From Micromonospora_E sp048060115 (GTDB lineage Bacteria; Actinomycetota; Actinomycetes; Mycobacteriales; Micromonosporaceae): a stretch of 64,000 nt of DNA. The first letter of the stretch is position 1; every line of letters starts with the position of its first letter. Below, piece by piece: positions 33,516-42,822 of the stretch. A model generated the notes under the pieces. The model had not been told where the DNA came from. It ran no database searches and worked only from the letters and a program-made list of their open reading frames with translations. The position numbers and the translations under genes are program-made. The stretch is from contig NZ_JBHMIM010000040.1 of the NCBI RefSeq assembly GCF_048060115.1, forward strand, positions 1-64,000. The letters run 5' to 3'.

Positions 33516-34021
33516 CGGCGCCTGATCCCGGCGCGGCCGGCCGACCGGCTCGGCCCGACGGCGACCCGCCGCCCGAACTCGCCAGGTTGGCGGCCGCCCA
33601 GCACGCGCTGGTCGCGGCGCTGGTGACCGACGCCCCGGATCCCGTCGGATTCGATCGTCGGCGGTTGGCGGCGGCCCGCACCGCGCTGCTGCGCAAACGC
33701 GCGGGCGAGACGGCGAGACACTGGCCGATGCTGGCCCATTCGTTGGCGGACCGCTGGCCGGTGGCCTTCGTCGCCTGGGCGGCCGGCCGGCCGTCGACGG
33801 GTGGCCTGCGCGACGGCTGGGACTTCGCCCGCGAGTGGAGCGAACCGTCCGAGCTGCCGGCCCTCGCCGCGCGGGAGTTGGCCGAACGGGAGGCGTGCTG
33901 GCGCTACGACGGACGGTCCGGTCCACGCCGACGATGGTGGCCGGCGCTGCGACGTACCCCGGCGGGTCTGATCGTCCAGGTCGCCGGCCGGGTACGGCTG
34001 ATCGGCACCCGGCAGACCTGA
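33512..34021 (+). CDS. Probable DUF692-partner protein (DUF2063/MbnC-like N-terminus)
   Basis: A 169-residue basic protein, GTG start overlapping the DUF692 stop by 4 nt. Residues about 20-100 follow the rhythm of DUF2063-type partner proteins: an amphipathic helix (LARLAAAQHALVAALV), a spacer with a Gly-Phe-Asp turn, RRLAAARTALLRKRAGETAR, then HWPMLAHSL and a WAAGRPSTGGLRDGWDF segment. The C-terminal 50 residues are Trp/Arg-rich. In known MNIO pathways such partners bind substrate and enzyme. The resemblance is by eye and should be tested by profile search. Confidence 0.5.
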   Translation: MTAPDPGAAGRPARPDGDPPPELARLAAAQHALVAALVTDAPDPVGFDRRRLAAARTALLRKRAGETARHWPMLAHSLADRWPVAFVAWAAGRPSTGGLRDGWDFAREWSEPSELPALAARELAEREACWRYDGRSGPRRRWWPALRRTPAGLIVQVAGRVRLIGTRQT

Positions 34022-34050
34022 TAGACGACCGGTGTAGCAGGATCGCCAGC

Positions 34051-34812
34051 ATGGATCTCGGCCTCACCGACCAGGTGTACGTGTTGACCGGCGCGTCGCG
34101 GGGGCTCGGCTTCGCCACCGCGGCCTGTCTGGTGGCCGACGGTGCCCGGGTGGTGCTCGCCGCCCGCGACGCCGCCGGGCTCGCGGCAGCCGTCGAGCGG
34201 CTCGGCGGCTCGGACCACGCAGTCGCGGTGCCCGCCGATCTCGCCGCGCCGGACACCGCCGAACGGCTGGTCGCCGCGGCGACCGACCGGTTCGGCCGCT
34301 TCGACGGCGCGCTGGTGTCGGTGGGCGGACCGCGACCGGCCGCCGCGACAGCGGTCGACGACCAGCAGTGGCGCGACGCGTTCGAAACGGTCTTTCTCGG
34401 CACCGTACGCGCGGTGCGCACCTTCGCCGACGCGGCCCCGGCTGGCGGCGCGGTCGCGGTGGTGCTGTCCACCTCGGCCCGGATGCCGCTGCCCGGGCTG
34501 GGCGTCTCCAACGGATTCCGGCCGGGCCTGGCGGCCGTCGTCAAGGAGTTCGCCGACGGCTACGCCCGGCGGGGCGTCCGGCTGGTCAGTCTGCTGCCGG
34601 GTCGGATCATGACCGACCGTAACGTCGAGCTGTTCACCGCGGCGGCCGACCCGCAGCGGGCGCGTGCCGACGCGGAGGCGGCGATTCCGCTCGGCCGGCT
34701 CGGTGAGCCGACCGAGTTCGGCCGCGTCGCGGCGTTCGTGCTCTCCCCGGCCGCGAGCTACCTGACCGGGCTGGCCATCCCGGTCGACGGCGGCGCGCTG
34801 CCGTATCCGTGA
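34051..34812 (+). CDS. Atypical short-chain dehydrogenase/reductase
   Basis: A 253-residue Rossmann protein with TGASRGLG and a C-terminal SYLTGLAIPVDGGA typical of SDRs. The usual catalytic Tyr-x-x-x-Lys is absent: after the serine strand (VVLSTSARMPLPG) the region reads GVSNGFRPGLAAVVKEFADG, so Ser-Asn-Gly replaces the tyrosine region while the lysine is kept. SDR subfamilies with S-N-x-x-R-P at this place exist, so this is not simply decay. Its reaction is unknown. ATG at 34051 has AGGA 8 nt upstream, and the stop overlaps the mug gene as GTGA. Confidence 0.8.
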   Translation: MDLGLTDQVYVLTGASRGLGFATAACLVADGARVVLAARDAAGLAAAVERLGGSDHAVAVPADLAAPDTAERLVAAATDRFGRFDGALVSVGGPRPAAATAVDDQQWRDAFETVFLGTVRAVRTFADAAPAGGAVAVVLSTSARMPLPGLGVSNGFRPGLAAVVKEFADGYARRGVRLVSLLPGRIMTDRNVELFTAAADPQRARADAEAAIPLGRLGEPTEFGRVAAFVLSPAASYLTGLAIPVDGGALPYP

Positions 34813-35339
34813 CGATCGCGGCGGGCGGGGCGGCGCGGCTGCTGCCTGACGTCGTCGGCCCAAACCTCGAGGTGCTGTTCTGCGGGATCAACCCCAGCCT
34901 GTACTCCGCAGCGGTCGGTCACCATTTCGCTCGACCGGGCAACCGTTTCTGGCCGGCGTTGCACCGGTCCGGCTTCACCAGTCGGCAACTCCACCCGACC
35001 GAGGATCGGCTGCTGCTCGGTCTCGGGCTCGGGCTGACCAATCTGGTGGCCCGGGCCACCGCCCGAGCGGCCGAGTTGAGCACGGCCGAGTTGACCACCG
35101 GCGCGCGACGGCTCACCGAGCTCGTCGAGGCCCAGCGGCCGGGTTGGGTGGCGGTGGTCGGGGTGACCGCGTACCGGACCGGGTTCGGCCGCCCTCGGGC
35201 GGCGATCGGCCGGCAGGACGAGAAGATCGCCGGTACACGGGTGTGGGTGCTGCCGAACCCGAGCGGTCTGAACGCGCACTATCGGCTCGATGCTCTGGCC
35301 GCCGAGTTCGGTGCCTTGCGACTCGCCAGTCACTCCTGA
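34809..35339 (+). CDS. mug: G/U mismatch-specific DNA glycosylase
   Basis: A 176-residue member of the uracil-DNA glycosylase superfamily, MUG/TDG branch. It excises uracil or damaged pyrimidines opposite guanine. The active-site motif FCGINPS and the following GHHFARPGNRFWPAL are diagnostic, and the second motif is LPNPSGLNAH. GTG at 34809 overlaps the SDR stop. The 3' end overlaps a convergent small zinc-ribbon gene by 10 bp. Confidence 0.9.
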   Translation: MTIAAGGAARLLPDVVGPNLEVLFCGINPSLYSAAVGHHFARPGNRFWPALHRSGFTSRQLHPTEDRLLLGLGLGLTNLVARATARAAELSTAELTTGARRLTELVEAQRPGWVAVVGVTAYRTGFGRPRAAIGRQDEKIAGTRVWVLPNPSGLNAHYRLDALAAEFGALRLASHS

Positions 35340-35683
35340 GAGCGGGTCATCCGCTCCCGGACCAGTTGGCCGAAGAGCCCGCCCGGCTGGCCGCAGTCGA
35401 GGCACTGCAGACCTTCGCCGAGGCGCCGGCAGCCGCACTGGTCGCAGCGTCCCCGGTCGCGCGGATCGTGGTAGGACCGCAGCGCGACGCAGAACGCCTC
35501 GGCCGCCGTTGGGGTCAACTCGACGAGATCAGCGCCGCCGACGCGGATCTCAATCGACTCCGCTGACCGGCCGGTTACCGGCTGGCCGGTTGCCGGCGGC
35601 GGGGCGGTCGGCGGAGCCGGGTCGAACAGTGCGATCCGATCGGCGAAGTCACGCAGTGCCGCCGCGAGAGCCTCCTGATTCAT
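35330..35683 (-). CDS. Hypothetical protein with C-terminal zinc ribbon
   Basis: A 117-residue protein. The N-terminal helix (QEALAAALRDFADRIALFDP) is followed by a Pro-rich linker and a segment EIRVGGADLVELTPTAAEAF. A CDQCGCRR...CLDCG zinc-ribbon lies near residues 82-100. I do not recognise a named family. ATG at 35683 follows TACGCT by 6 nt and has no Shine-Dalgarno sequence, so a leaderless transcript is likely. Convergent overlap with mug is 10 bp. Confidence 0.7.
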   Translation of the reverse strand: MNQEALAAALRDFADRIALFDPAPPTAPPPATGQPVTGRSAESIEIRVGGADLVELTPTAAEAFCVALRSYHDPRDRGRCDQCGCRRLGEGLQCLDCGQPGGLFGQLVRERMTRSQE

Positions 35684-35696
35684 CCGGACAGCGTAG

Positions 35697-37691
35697 TCAG
35701 ACACCCGGCTCGGGATCGATCGGGAACTGCCGGGTGCCGCCGACCGCGACCGGATCCGGGCCACTGTCGTCCGGGAACCGCGCCGGCGAATCGGCGACCG
35801 CGAACTGGGTGCGGTACAGCTCGGCGTAGAGGCCGCTGGCGCCGATCAGATCCGCGTGCCGGCCACGTTCCACGATCCGGCCGCCGTCGAGCACCAGGAT
35901 CTGGTCCGCGTCGCGGACCGTCGACAGCCGGTGTGCGATCACCAACGCTGTACGCCCGGTCAACGCGACCGACAACGCGCGCTGCACCGCAGCTTCGGAC
36001 TCCGAGTCCAGGTGGGCGGTGGCTTCGTCCAGGATGACGATCGACGGGGCCTTGAGCAGCAGTCGGGCGATCGCGATGCGCTGCTTCTCCCCGCCGGAGA
36101 AGCGGTACCCCCGCTCCCCTACCACGGTGTCCAGCCCGGCCGGCAACGCCCGGACCAGCTCGGCGACCTGCGCGCCACGCAGCGCCGCCCACAGTTCGTC
36201 GTCGGTCGCGCCGGGCTTGGCGTAGCGCAGGTTCTCCGCGATCGTCTCGTGGAACAGGTGCGAATCCTGGGTGACCACCCCGATGGTGTCGCGCAGCGAA
36301 TCGAGCGTCGCGTCGCGCACGTCCACACCGCCGATGAGGATCTCGCCGTCGGTGACGTCGTACACCCGGGAGACCAGCATGGCGGTCGTGCTCTTGCCCG
36401 CCCCGGACGGGCCCACCAGGGCGACCAGCTGTCCCGGCTCGGCGGTGAACGACACCCCGCGCAGCACCGGCTCGGAGACCGTCCGGTCCAGGGTAGCGAC
36501 GTCCTCCAGGGAGGCCAGCGAGATCTCGGCCGCGCTGGGATAGCGGAAGCGGACATCCCGGAACTCCAACCGGCCGGTGCCGGGCGGTACGGGCACGGCG
36601 TCCGGCCGTTGCGCGATCGACGGCTTGAGGTCGAGCACCTCGAACACCCGGTCGAAGGAGACCAACGCGCTCATCACGTCGACCCGCACGTTGGACAGTG
36701 CGGTCAGCGGACCGTACAGGCGGGTCAGCAGCAGCGCGAGGGTGACCACGGTGCCGGCGCTGACCGCGCCGGTGACCGCCAGCCAGCCGCCGAGGCCGTA
36801 GGTCAGCGCCTGGGCCAGTGAGGCGACGAGCAGCATCGCGACGAAGAAGGTCCGCGAATACATCGCCGACTGGATCCCGATCTCCCGGACCCGGTCCGCC
36901 CGCTCGGTGAACCGACGGGACTCCTCCTCCGGCTGGCCGAACAGCTTGACCAGCAGGGCACCTGAGACACCGAACCGCTCGGTCATCGTGGCGTTCATCT
37001 TGGCGTCGAGGTCGTAGGACTCGCGGGTGATCTCCGCGAGTCGACGACCGACCCGGCGGGCCGGCACGATGAAGATCGGCAGCAGCGCCAGGGACAGCGC
37101 GGTGATCTGCCAGGACAGGGTGAACATCACCGCGGCGGTGAGCACCAGCTGAATGACGTTGCTCACCACGCCCGACAAGGTGGAGGTGAACGCCCGCTGG
37201 GCACCGAGCACGTCGTTGTTCAGCCGGCTCACCAGCGCCCCGGTCTGGGTGCGGGTGAAGAACTGCAGCGGCATGCGCTGCACGTGGTCGTAGACCCGGG
37301 TCCGCAGGTCGAGAATGATGCCCTCGCCGATGCGGGCGGCGTACCAGCGTTGAGCGAGGGACAGCAGGGCGTCGACGACGGCCAGACCAGCGATGAACAA
37401 CGCCAGTCGCACCACGGTCGCGCCGGCGTCGGTGCCACCGCCGGTGATCGCGTTGATCACGTCGCCGGCGAGGACCGGAGTGGCGACGCCGATCCCGGCC
37501 GCGAGGACGACGGTGATCAGGAAGACGACGATGTCGCGACGGTAGGGTCCGGCGAAGGCCACGATCCGCCGCGTCGTGCCGCGGTTGACCCGGTGGGCTC
37601 GCACCTGATCGTCGTCGCGCATCGAGCGGAGCATGCTCCAGCTGGCGCCCATGCCGCCCATCCCGCCACCGCCAGCCATCGAACCCGGCAC
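35697..37691 (-). CDS. ABC exporter half-transporter (TMD-NBD fusion)
   Basis: A 664-residue inner-membrane ABC protein, probably a homodimeric or heterodimeric exporter. A Gly/Met-rich N-terminus (GGGGMGGMGASWSM) precedes a six-helix ABC_membrane domain (about 55-330). The ATPase has Walker A GPSGAGKST, signature FSGGEKQRIAIAR, Walker B SIVILDEATAHLD and H-loop AHRLST. Substrate unknown; multidrug or lipid export is usual for this type. GTG at 37691 has AGGAGG 5 nt upstream. It stands alone between mug/zinc-ribbon genes and the crotonase gene. Confidence 0.92.
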   Translation of the reverse strand: MPGSMAGGGGMGGMGASWSMLRSMRDDDQVRAHRVNRGTTRRIVAFAGPYRRDIVVFLITVVLAAGIGVATPVLAGDVINAITGGGTDAGATVVRLALFIAGLAVVDALLSLAQRWYAARIGEGIILDLRTRVYDHVQRMPLQFFTRTQTGALVSRLNNDVLGAQRAFTSTLSGVVSNVIQLVLTAAVMFTLSWQITALSLALLPIFIVPARRVGRRLAEITRESYDLDAKMNATMTERFGVSGALLVKLFGQPEEESRRFTERADRVREIGIQSAMYSRTFFVAMLLVASLAQALTYGLGGWLAVTGAVSAGTVVTLALLLTRLYGPLTALSNVRVDVMSALVSFDRVFEVLDLKPSIAQRPDAVPVPPGTGRLEFRDVRFRYPSAAEISLASLEDVATLDRTVSEPVLRGVSFTAEPGQLVALVGPSGAGKSTTAMLVSRVYDVTDGEILIGGVDVRDATLDSLRDTIGVVTQDSHLFHETIAENLRYAKPGATDDELWAALRGAQVAELVRALPAGLDTVVGERGYRFSGGEKQRIAIARLLLKAPSIVILDEATAHLDSESEAAVQRALSVALTGRTALVIAHRLSTVRDADQILVLDGGRIVERGRHADLIGASGLYAELYRTQFAVADSPARFPDDSGPDPVAVGGTRQFPIDPEPGV

Positions 37692-37834
37692 CCGCCACCT
37701 CCTGTCTCGTGTCGCGCTGTCTCCTGTCGCGGGGAACAGTCTCCCGGACGCCTACGACAACAATTCAGGTAACTGGCATCTTCCTGTGGCACCCACCAAC
37801 CGGGATCGCGACCGGGCGGGCCGAGCCTGCGGCC

Positions 37835-38617
37835 TCACTCGTCGAGGCCCGCCAGGTCACGGATTCGGCGGGTCTGGGCCTCCCGTTCGGCACGTAGTTG
37901 CGCGGCCGGGCTGCGGTCGATGGCCCCGGTGAGCAGGGCTTTGATCTCGATCACCGCGTCGCGCGGTCCGGCCAGCACCGCGGCGGCCAGGTCGGTGACG
38001 GCGGGACCCAGCTCGGCTGCGGGCACCACCAGGTTGGCCAGCCCGATCCGTTCGGATTCGGCTGCGTCGATCCAGCGGCCGGTGACGCAGATCTCCAGGG
38101 CGCGGCTGTATCCGACCAGTTCCACCAGGCGCCGGGTGCCGCCGAGGTCGGGCACCAGTCCCAAGGTGACCTCGGCCATCCGCAGCCGGGCGTCGTCGGC
38201 CAGGACGCGTACGTCGCAGGCGAGCGCGAGTTGGAAGCCCGCGCCCACCGCTGGACCGTGCACCGCCGCGACACTGATCAGATCCGGACGCGCCAGCCAG
38301 GTGAAGGCCTCCTGGAACTGGGCGATCAGGGCAGCGCACTCGTCGGACGAGAGGTCGGCCAGCGGGGACGCCGTCGAATCGAGCAGCGAGCTGGCGAACC
38401 CACGGTCAAGGCCTGCGGAGAACGCACGACCGGCGCCGCGCACCACGACGACGCGTACGTCGCCGCGCAACGTCCGGCCGATGTCGCGCAGCGCCTGCCA
38501 CATCTGTGGCGTCTGTGAGTTGAGCACGTCGGGCCGGTCCAACGTCACCGTCGCGACCGGCCCGTCGTAGTCGAGTCGTACGCCGCCAGCCGCGGTCAAC
38601 GGGGGCCCTGACCGCAC
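37835..38617 (-). CDS. Enoyl-CoA hydratase/isomerase
   Basis: A crotonase-fold protein of about 260 residues acting on acyl-CoA thioesters. The oxyanion hole is formed by AGRAFSAGLD and VHGPAVGAGFQLALACDVR; the catalytic glutamate is in MAEVTLGLVP, and an Asp follows in VPDLGGT, where many hydratases have a second Glu, so isomerase activity is possible. No clear ribosome site decides the start. GTG 38617 avoids overlap with the HTH gene, while an ATG at 38680 would overlap it. In mycobacteria the equivalent gene (echA12 by position) also neighbours the HTH and ABC-F genes. Confidence 0.84.
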   Translation of the reverse strand: MRSGPPLTAAGGVRLDYDGPVATVTLDRPDVLNSQTPQMWQALRDIGRTLRGDVRVVVVRGAGRAFSAGLDRGFASSLLDSTASPLADLSSDECAALIAQFQEAFTWLARPDLISVAAVHGPAVGAGFQLALACDVRVLADDARLRMAEVTLGLVPDLGGTRRLVELVGYSRALEICVTGRWIDAAESERIGLANLVVPAAELGPAVTDLAAAVLAGPRDAVIEIKALLTGAIDRSPAAQLRAEREAQTRRIRDLAGLDE

Positions 38618-38648
38618 TGACGAAGCACGATACGAGAAGGCAGGATGG

Positions 38649-38876
38649 TCATCCCTTCTTGCGGCGCCGAGCGCCACCACGCTGACGCAATTGCACGCCC
38701 GACTCGGTGAGCACCCGGTGGACGAAGCCGTAGGAACGGCCGGTGGAGGCCGCCAGGGCGCGGATGCTCTCCCCGGAGGAGTAGCGCTTGACGAGGTCTT
38801 TGGCCAGGGTCTGACGCTCGGCTCCGACGATCCGGCGACCCTTCTCGGTGGTGGCGGCTGTGCCGGTGGCTGCCAT
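38649..38876 (-). CDS. Small helix-turn-helix protein
   Basis: A 75-residue basic protein. The central RYSSGESIRALAASTGRSYG plus FVHRVLTESG forms a resolvase/MerR-like helix-turn-helix, and the tail is very basic (RQRGGARRRKKG). It matches the short HTH gene beside ABC-F and echA12 in mycobacteria (Rv1473A by position). ATG at 38876 has GAGGA upstream. Probable DNA-binding regulator; TGAACGT repeats in its own upstream region are candidate sites. Confidence 0.83.
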   Translation of the reverse strand: MAATGTAATTEKGRRIVGAERQTLAKDLVKRYSSGESIRALAASTGRSYGFVHRVLTESGVQLRQRGGARRRKKG

Positions 38877-39063
38877 GTTGATTCCTCACGTCCCAGACTG
38901 GGTGGTTCGATGCGGTCCCACCTATTAGACCGCCTCCAACGATCATGCGCCAGATATCAACTGTTCGCCAACCGACACGCACACCCGTGTCAGTTACCCG
39001 ATACGGCCCCGCCGGTGAAATCCCACCGAAGTCTCCAGCACGTTCGCCCATGTTCCACCAGGT

Positions 39064-39128
39064 CACCGACGTTCATGCAATTCACGTTAACTGATAATGA
39101 CGTTCACCGATGTGAACCCAGGGTACGT

Positions 39129-39136
<8 letters not shown>
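39064..39136. promoter_or_regulatory. Repeated TGAACGT elements between HTH and ABC-F genes
   Basis: ACGTTCATGCAA occurs at 39069-39080 and again at 39125-39136. A third ACGTTCA is at 39100-39106, followed by TTCAC-cgat-GTGAA. On the minus strand these read TGAACGT. The second long copy overlaps the end of the ABC-F gene. This AT-richer gap (38877-39128) probably holds the HTH promoter and may be bound by the HTH protein. Confidence 0.4.
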
Positions 39137-40736
<1,600 letters not shown>

Positions 40737-40866
40737 TGGTAGCTCGCTCCTGATGTCGAAGGCTGACTCGCGGACATGGCTCGCGGACACGACGAAGCGC
40801 CAGCGGATGGTCCTCCGCTGGCGCGGGGCGTTTCAGCCTTCGCAGAGCAGCACGTGGCCCATACTA
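40737..40866 (-). promoter_or_regulatory. ABC-F leader: -10 box, short ORF and attenuator-like hairpins
   Basis: Reading the minus strand: TAGTAT (40866-40861), a 6-9 codon ORF ending at 40833, a hairpin with an 11-bp perfect stem (40824-40814 with 40807-40797), two copies of TGTCCGCGAG (40789-40780, 40776-40767), then the ribosome site of the ABC-F gene. CGAAGGCTGA (40842-40833), which includes the leader stop codon, can also pair perfectly over 10 bp with 40766-40757, enclosing the first hairpin. This fits ribosome-mediated attenuation as known for several ABC-F resistance genes. Confidence 0.7.
40833..40862 (-). CDS. Leader peptide of the ABC-F gene
   Basis: A nine-residue ORF, MGHVLLCEG, starts at ATG 40862. 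An internal GTG at 40853 would give VLLCEG and lies exactly 7 nt after TAGTAT, as expected for a leaderless mRNA. Its stop codon sits in one arm of a long-range stem. A stalled ribosome here would prevent that stem from forming. No experimental or family evidence is available to me. Confidence 0.5.
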   Translation of the reverse strand: MGHVLLCEG

Positions 40867-40903
40867 CCGCCGTCGGCAACCAGCACCCAGTCGGTTACCG
40901 GCC

Positions 40904-41344
40904 TCAGCGCGGCCACGGGCCGGTACAGACCCGCCAGGTGCCCTGTTCGGCGATCACCTCGAACGACACCGCCTGTGCGGTTCCGTCCGCCCCAGTCAGC
41001 CGCGCGCCGACCGTCACCGAAGTGCGGTCGGCGCCAACCACCGCCGCACCGACCCAGTGGTCCGCGAGGGCCTGCCGCCGCGCCCAGCCGGCGAAGTCCG
41101 ACCGGTCCAGCTCCGTCCGGGTGGCGGCGCAGAGCAGGTCGTACGCCGAATCCGGAGTACCGTCAGCCAACCGACTGGCGAAGGTGGCCACCGCCGTGCT
41201 GGCGGCGGCCTCCGGCGGCTGGACGGCGCCCAGGAACAACCAGGCCACCGTCGCCATGGTGCACCCGGACAGGGCGAGCACCCCGCTGGTCATGGCCAGG
41301 TGCCGCGTGGGTTGGCCGCTCAGGGGCGACAGACGGGGGGTCAT
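40904..41344 (-). CDS. Membrane-anchored/secreted hypothetical protein
   Basis: A 146-residue protein. One hydrophobic helix (about 16-42, LAMTSGVLALSG then MATVAWLFLGAV) is followed by a small alpha+beta domain with AVATFASRLADGTPDSAYDL, LCAATR and a final strand EVIAEQGTWRVCTG. This resembles NTF2-like/DUF4878-type extracellular domains but I cannot name it firmly. ATG at 41344 follows TACCCT by 7 nt, so it is probably leaderless. It ends 41 nt before the ABC-F leader. Confidence 0.65.
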   Translation of the reverse strand: MTPRLSPLSGQPTRHLAMTSGVLALSGCTMATVAWLFLGAVQPPEAAASTAVATFASRLADGTPDSAYDLLCAATRTELDRSDFAGWARRQALADHWVGAAVVGADRTSVTVGARLTGADGTAQAVSFEVIAEQGTWRVCTGPWPR

Positions 41345-41508
41345 GGCCGTGAGGGTAACCGAGCGGTGCTTAGGTTGCCTGCGGCATGATCAACGAACCT
41401 GACCGAACGCCGTACGACTCCGCCAACGGGTCGATGCACCATCGCGACCTGAGATGTTAGGCACATCAGGCGCGCGTAACGATCACTTGACTCCTGGAGA
41501 ATGAACTC

Positions 41509-42270
41509 ATGCTGCCCGGTGGGATGATGCCCATAACCCAGCTGATCGCCATGGTTCGCAGCACCCAGCCGCGGCAGGCCGTGGGATTGCTGGCCGCGAT
41601 GCCTGCCGACCGCATACCGGTGGTGGTCGCCGAGCTGACGACCGCCGACCTGATCCGGCTGCTGCCCGCCGCCGGCAACGATCTACGGGCTCGGCTGATG
41701 GGCTTGCTGAGCACCGAGCAGCTCGCCGACCTAGTCCGAGCCCTGCCCACCGCCGAGGCGGTGAGCATGCTCAGCAGTCTGCCGCTCGATCAGGTTCGGG
41801 CGGTCGCCGACCGGTTGCCGCAACCCACCCTCGCCGCGCTGCTCACCTCGCTGCCCGCCGAGATTCAGACGGAGATGCTGTCGGTGATGCGCCCGCAGCA
41901 GGCCCAGGCGGCCTGGGCCGGCACCTATCAACGGGAGGTGGCCGAGGCGCTCGCCCGGGCCAACGCCGACGTGAGCATCCCCGCCGACGCTCCACCCGGG
42001 ATCGTGCTGGTCCAACTGTTCGGCTGGCAGATCACCGTGGCCGCCAGACGCGACGACGACGGGCGGGTGGCGGTCCGCGACGCGGAGAACGCCGCGTACC
42101 GGCTGCGGGCGAACGCGGCGCTCGCGGTGACCGACTATCAACCCGCGAACGACGTGCTGGACTACTGCGACGAGGCCCGCCGCCAGGGCCGACCGATCAG
42201 CGCGGTCGGCTGGGTCGACAACCGGCATGACGGTTACCTGAAGCGGGCCCTCGTCAGCCTCGTCCAGTGA
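41509..42270 (+). CDS. Hypothetical protein with MgtE-N-like helical repeats
   Basis: A 253-residue soluble protein. The N-terminal 130 residues are short helical repeats of about 25 residues with the pattern L-L-x-x-L-P, for example AVGLLAAMPADRIPVVVAEL, ADLIRLLPAAGNDLRARLMG, LADLVRALPTAEAVSMLSSL and PTLAALLTSLPAEIQTEM. These look like the intracellular N domain of MgtE magnesium channels, but no channel domain follows. The C-terminal half (VQLFGWQITVAARRDDDGRV and DNRHDGYLKRALVSLV) is a different fold. ATG at 41509 has a weak GGAG upstream. Function unknown. Confidence 0.65.
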   Translation: MLPGGMMPITQLIAMVRSTQPRQAVGLLAAMPADRIPVVVAELTTADLIRLLPAAGNDLRARLMGLLSTEQLADLVRALPTAEAVSMLSSLPLDQVRAVADRLPQPTLAALLTSLPAEIQTEMLSVMRPQQAQAAWAGTYQREVAEALARANADVSIPADAPPGIVLVQLFGWQITVAARRDDDGRVAVRDAENAAYRLRANAALAVTDYQPANDVLDYCDEARRQGRPISAVGWVDNRHDGYLKRALVSLVQ

Positions 42271-42352
42271 CTGGTCAGGGCGCTGGCGGGTAGCTCAGTC
42301 CACTTCGGTGCCGCCGTGGCTTGGCACCGGCCTGTCCCGAATATCCGAGGAC

Positions 42353-42398
42353 CGACGAAGGGGGTGTCCGCCGGTACCGGCGGACACCCCCTTCGTCG
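42353..42398. terminator. 46-bp perfect palindrome, bidirectional terminator
   Basis: Positions 42353-42398 read identically on both strands, centred on GGTACC. It lies between convergent genes (ending 42270 and 42430). The transcript in either direction would form a stem of about 21 bp. Confidence 0.82.
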
Positions 42399-42429
42399 TG
42401 CAGGGACGTATCAGACGTTGCTCGACCTG

Positions 42430-42822
42430 TCAGACGTTGAAGCCCAGCGCCCGCAGTTGGTCCCGACCCTCGTCGGTGATCTTGTCCGGCCCCCACGGCG
42501 GCAACCACACCCAGTTGATCCGCATGTCGGAGACCAGACCGCCACCGGGGCCGGTGGTCAGCGCCGTGCGGGCCTGCTCCTCGATCACGTCGGTCAACGG
42601 GCAGGCCGCGCTGGTCAACGTCATGTCCAGGGTGGCGACGTTGTCGTCGTCGACGTGTACGCCGTACACCAGGCCGAGGTCGACCACGTTGATGCCAAGC
42701 TCCGGGTCGACGACGTCCCTCATCGCCTCTTCGATGTCAGCCAGGGCCGGCTTGCCGGCTCCCCCGCCAGCGGCGGGTTCGGCCTGCGGTGTCGCCTCGG
42801 TCATCGTCTCTTCGGCACTCAC
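42430..42822 (-). CDS. sufT: SufT-type Fe-S assembly factor (DUF59/MIP18)
   Basis: A 130-residue protein with an Ala/Glu-rich N-terminus and a DUF59 domain: DVVDPELGINVVDLGLVYGV and a TSAACPLTD loop with the conserved cysteine. SufT-like proteins assist Fe-S cluster maturation or carriage. GTG at 42822 overlaps the sufU stop as GTGA. It is the last gene of the suf operon, matching the mycobacterial order. Confidence 0.9.
   Translation of the reverse strand: MSAEETMTEATPQAEPAAGGGAGKPALADIEEAMRDVVDPELGINVVDLGLVYGVHVDDDNVATLDMTLTSAACPLTDVIEEQARTALTTGPGGGLVSDMRINWVWLPPWGPDKITDEGRDQLRALGFNV

Noticed and set aside
38618..38680. Upstream ATG for the crotonase gene at 38680
   Set aside because: It would overlap the HTH gene by 32 nt, adds a basic non-family extension and has no ribosome site.
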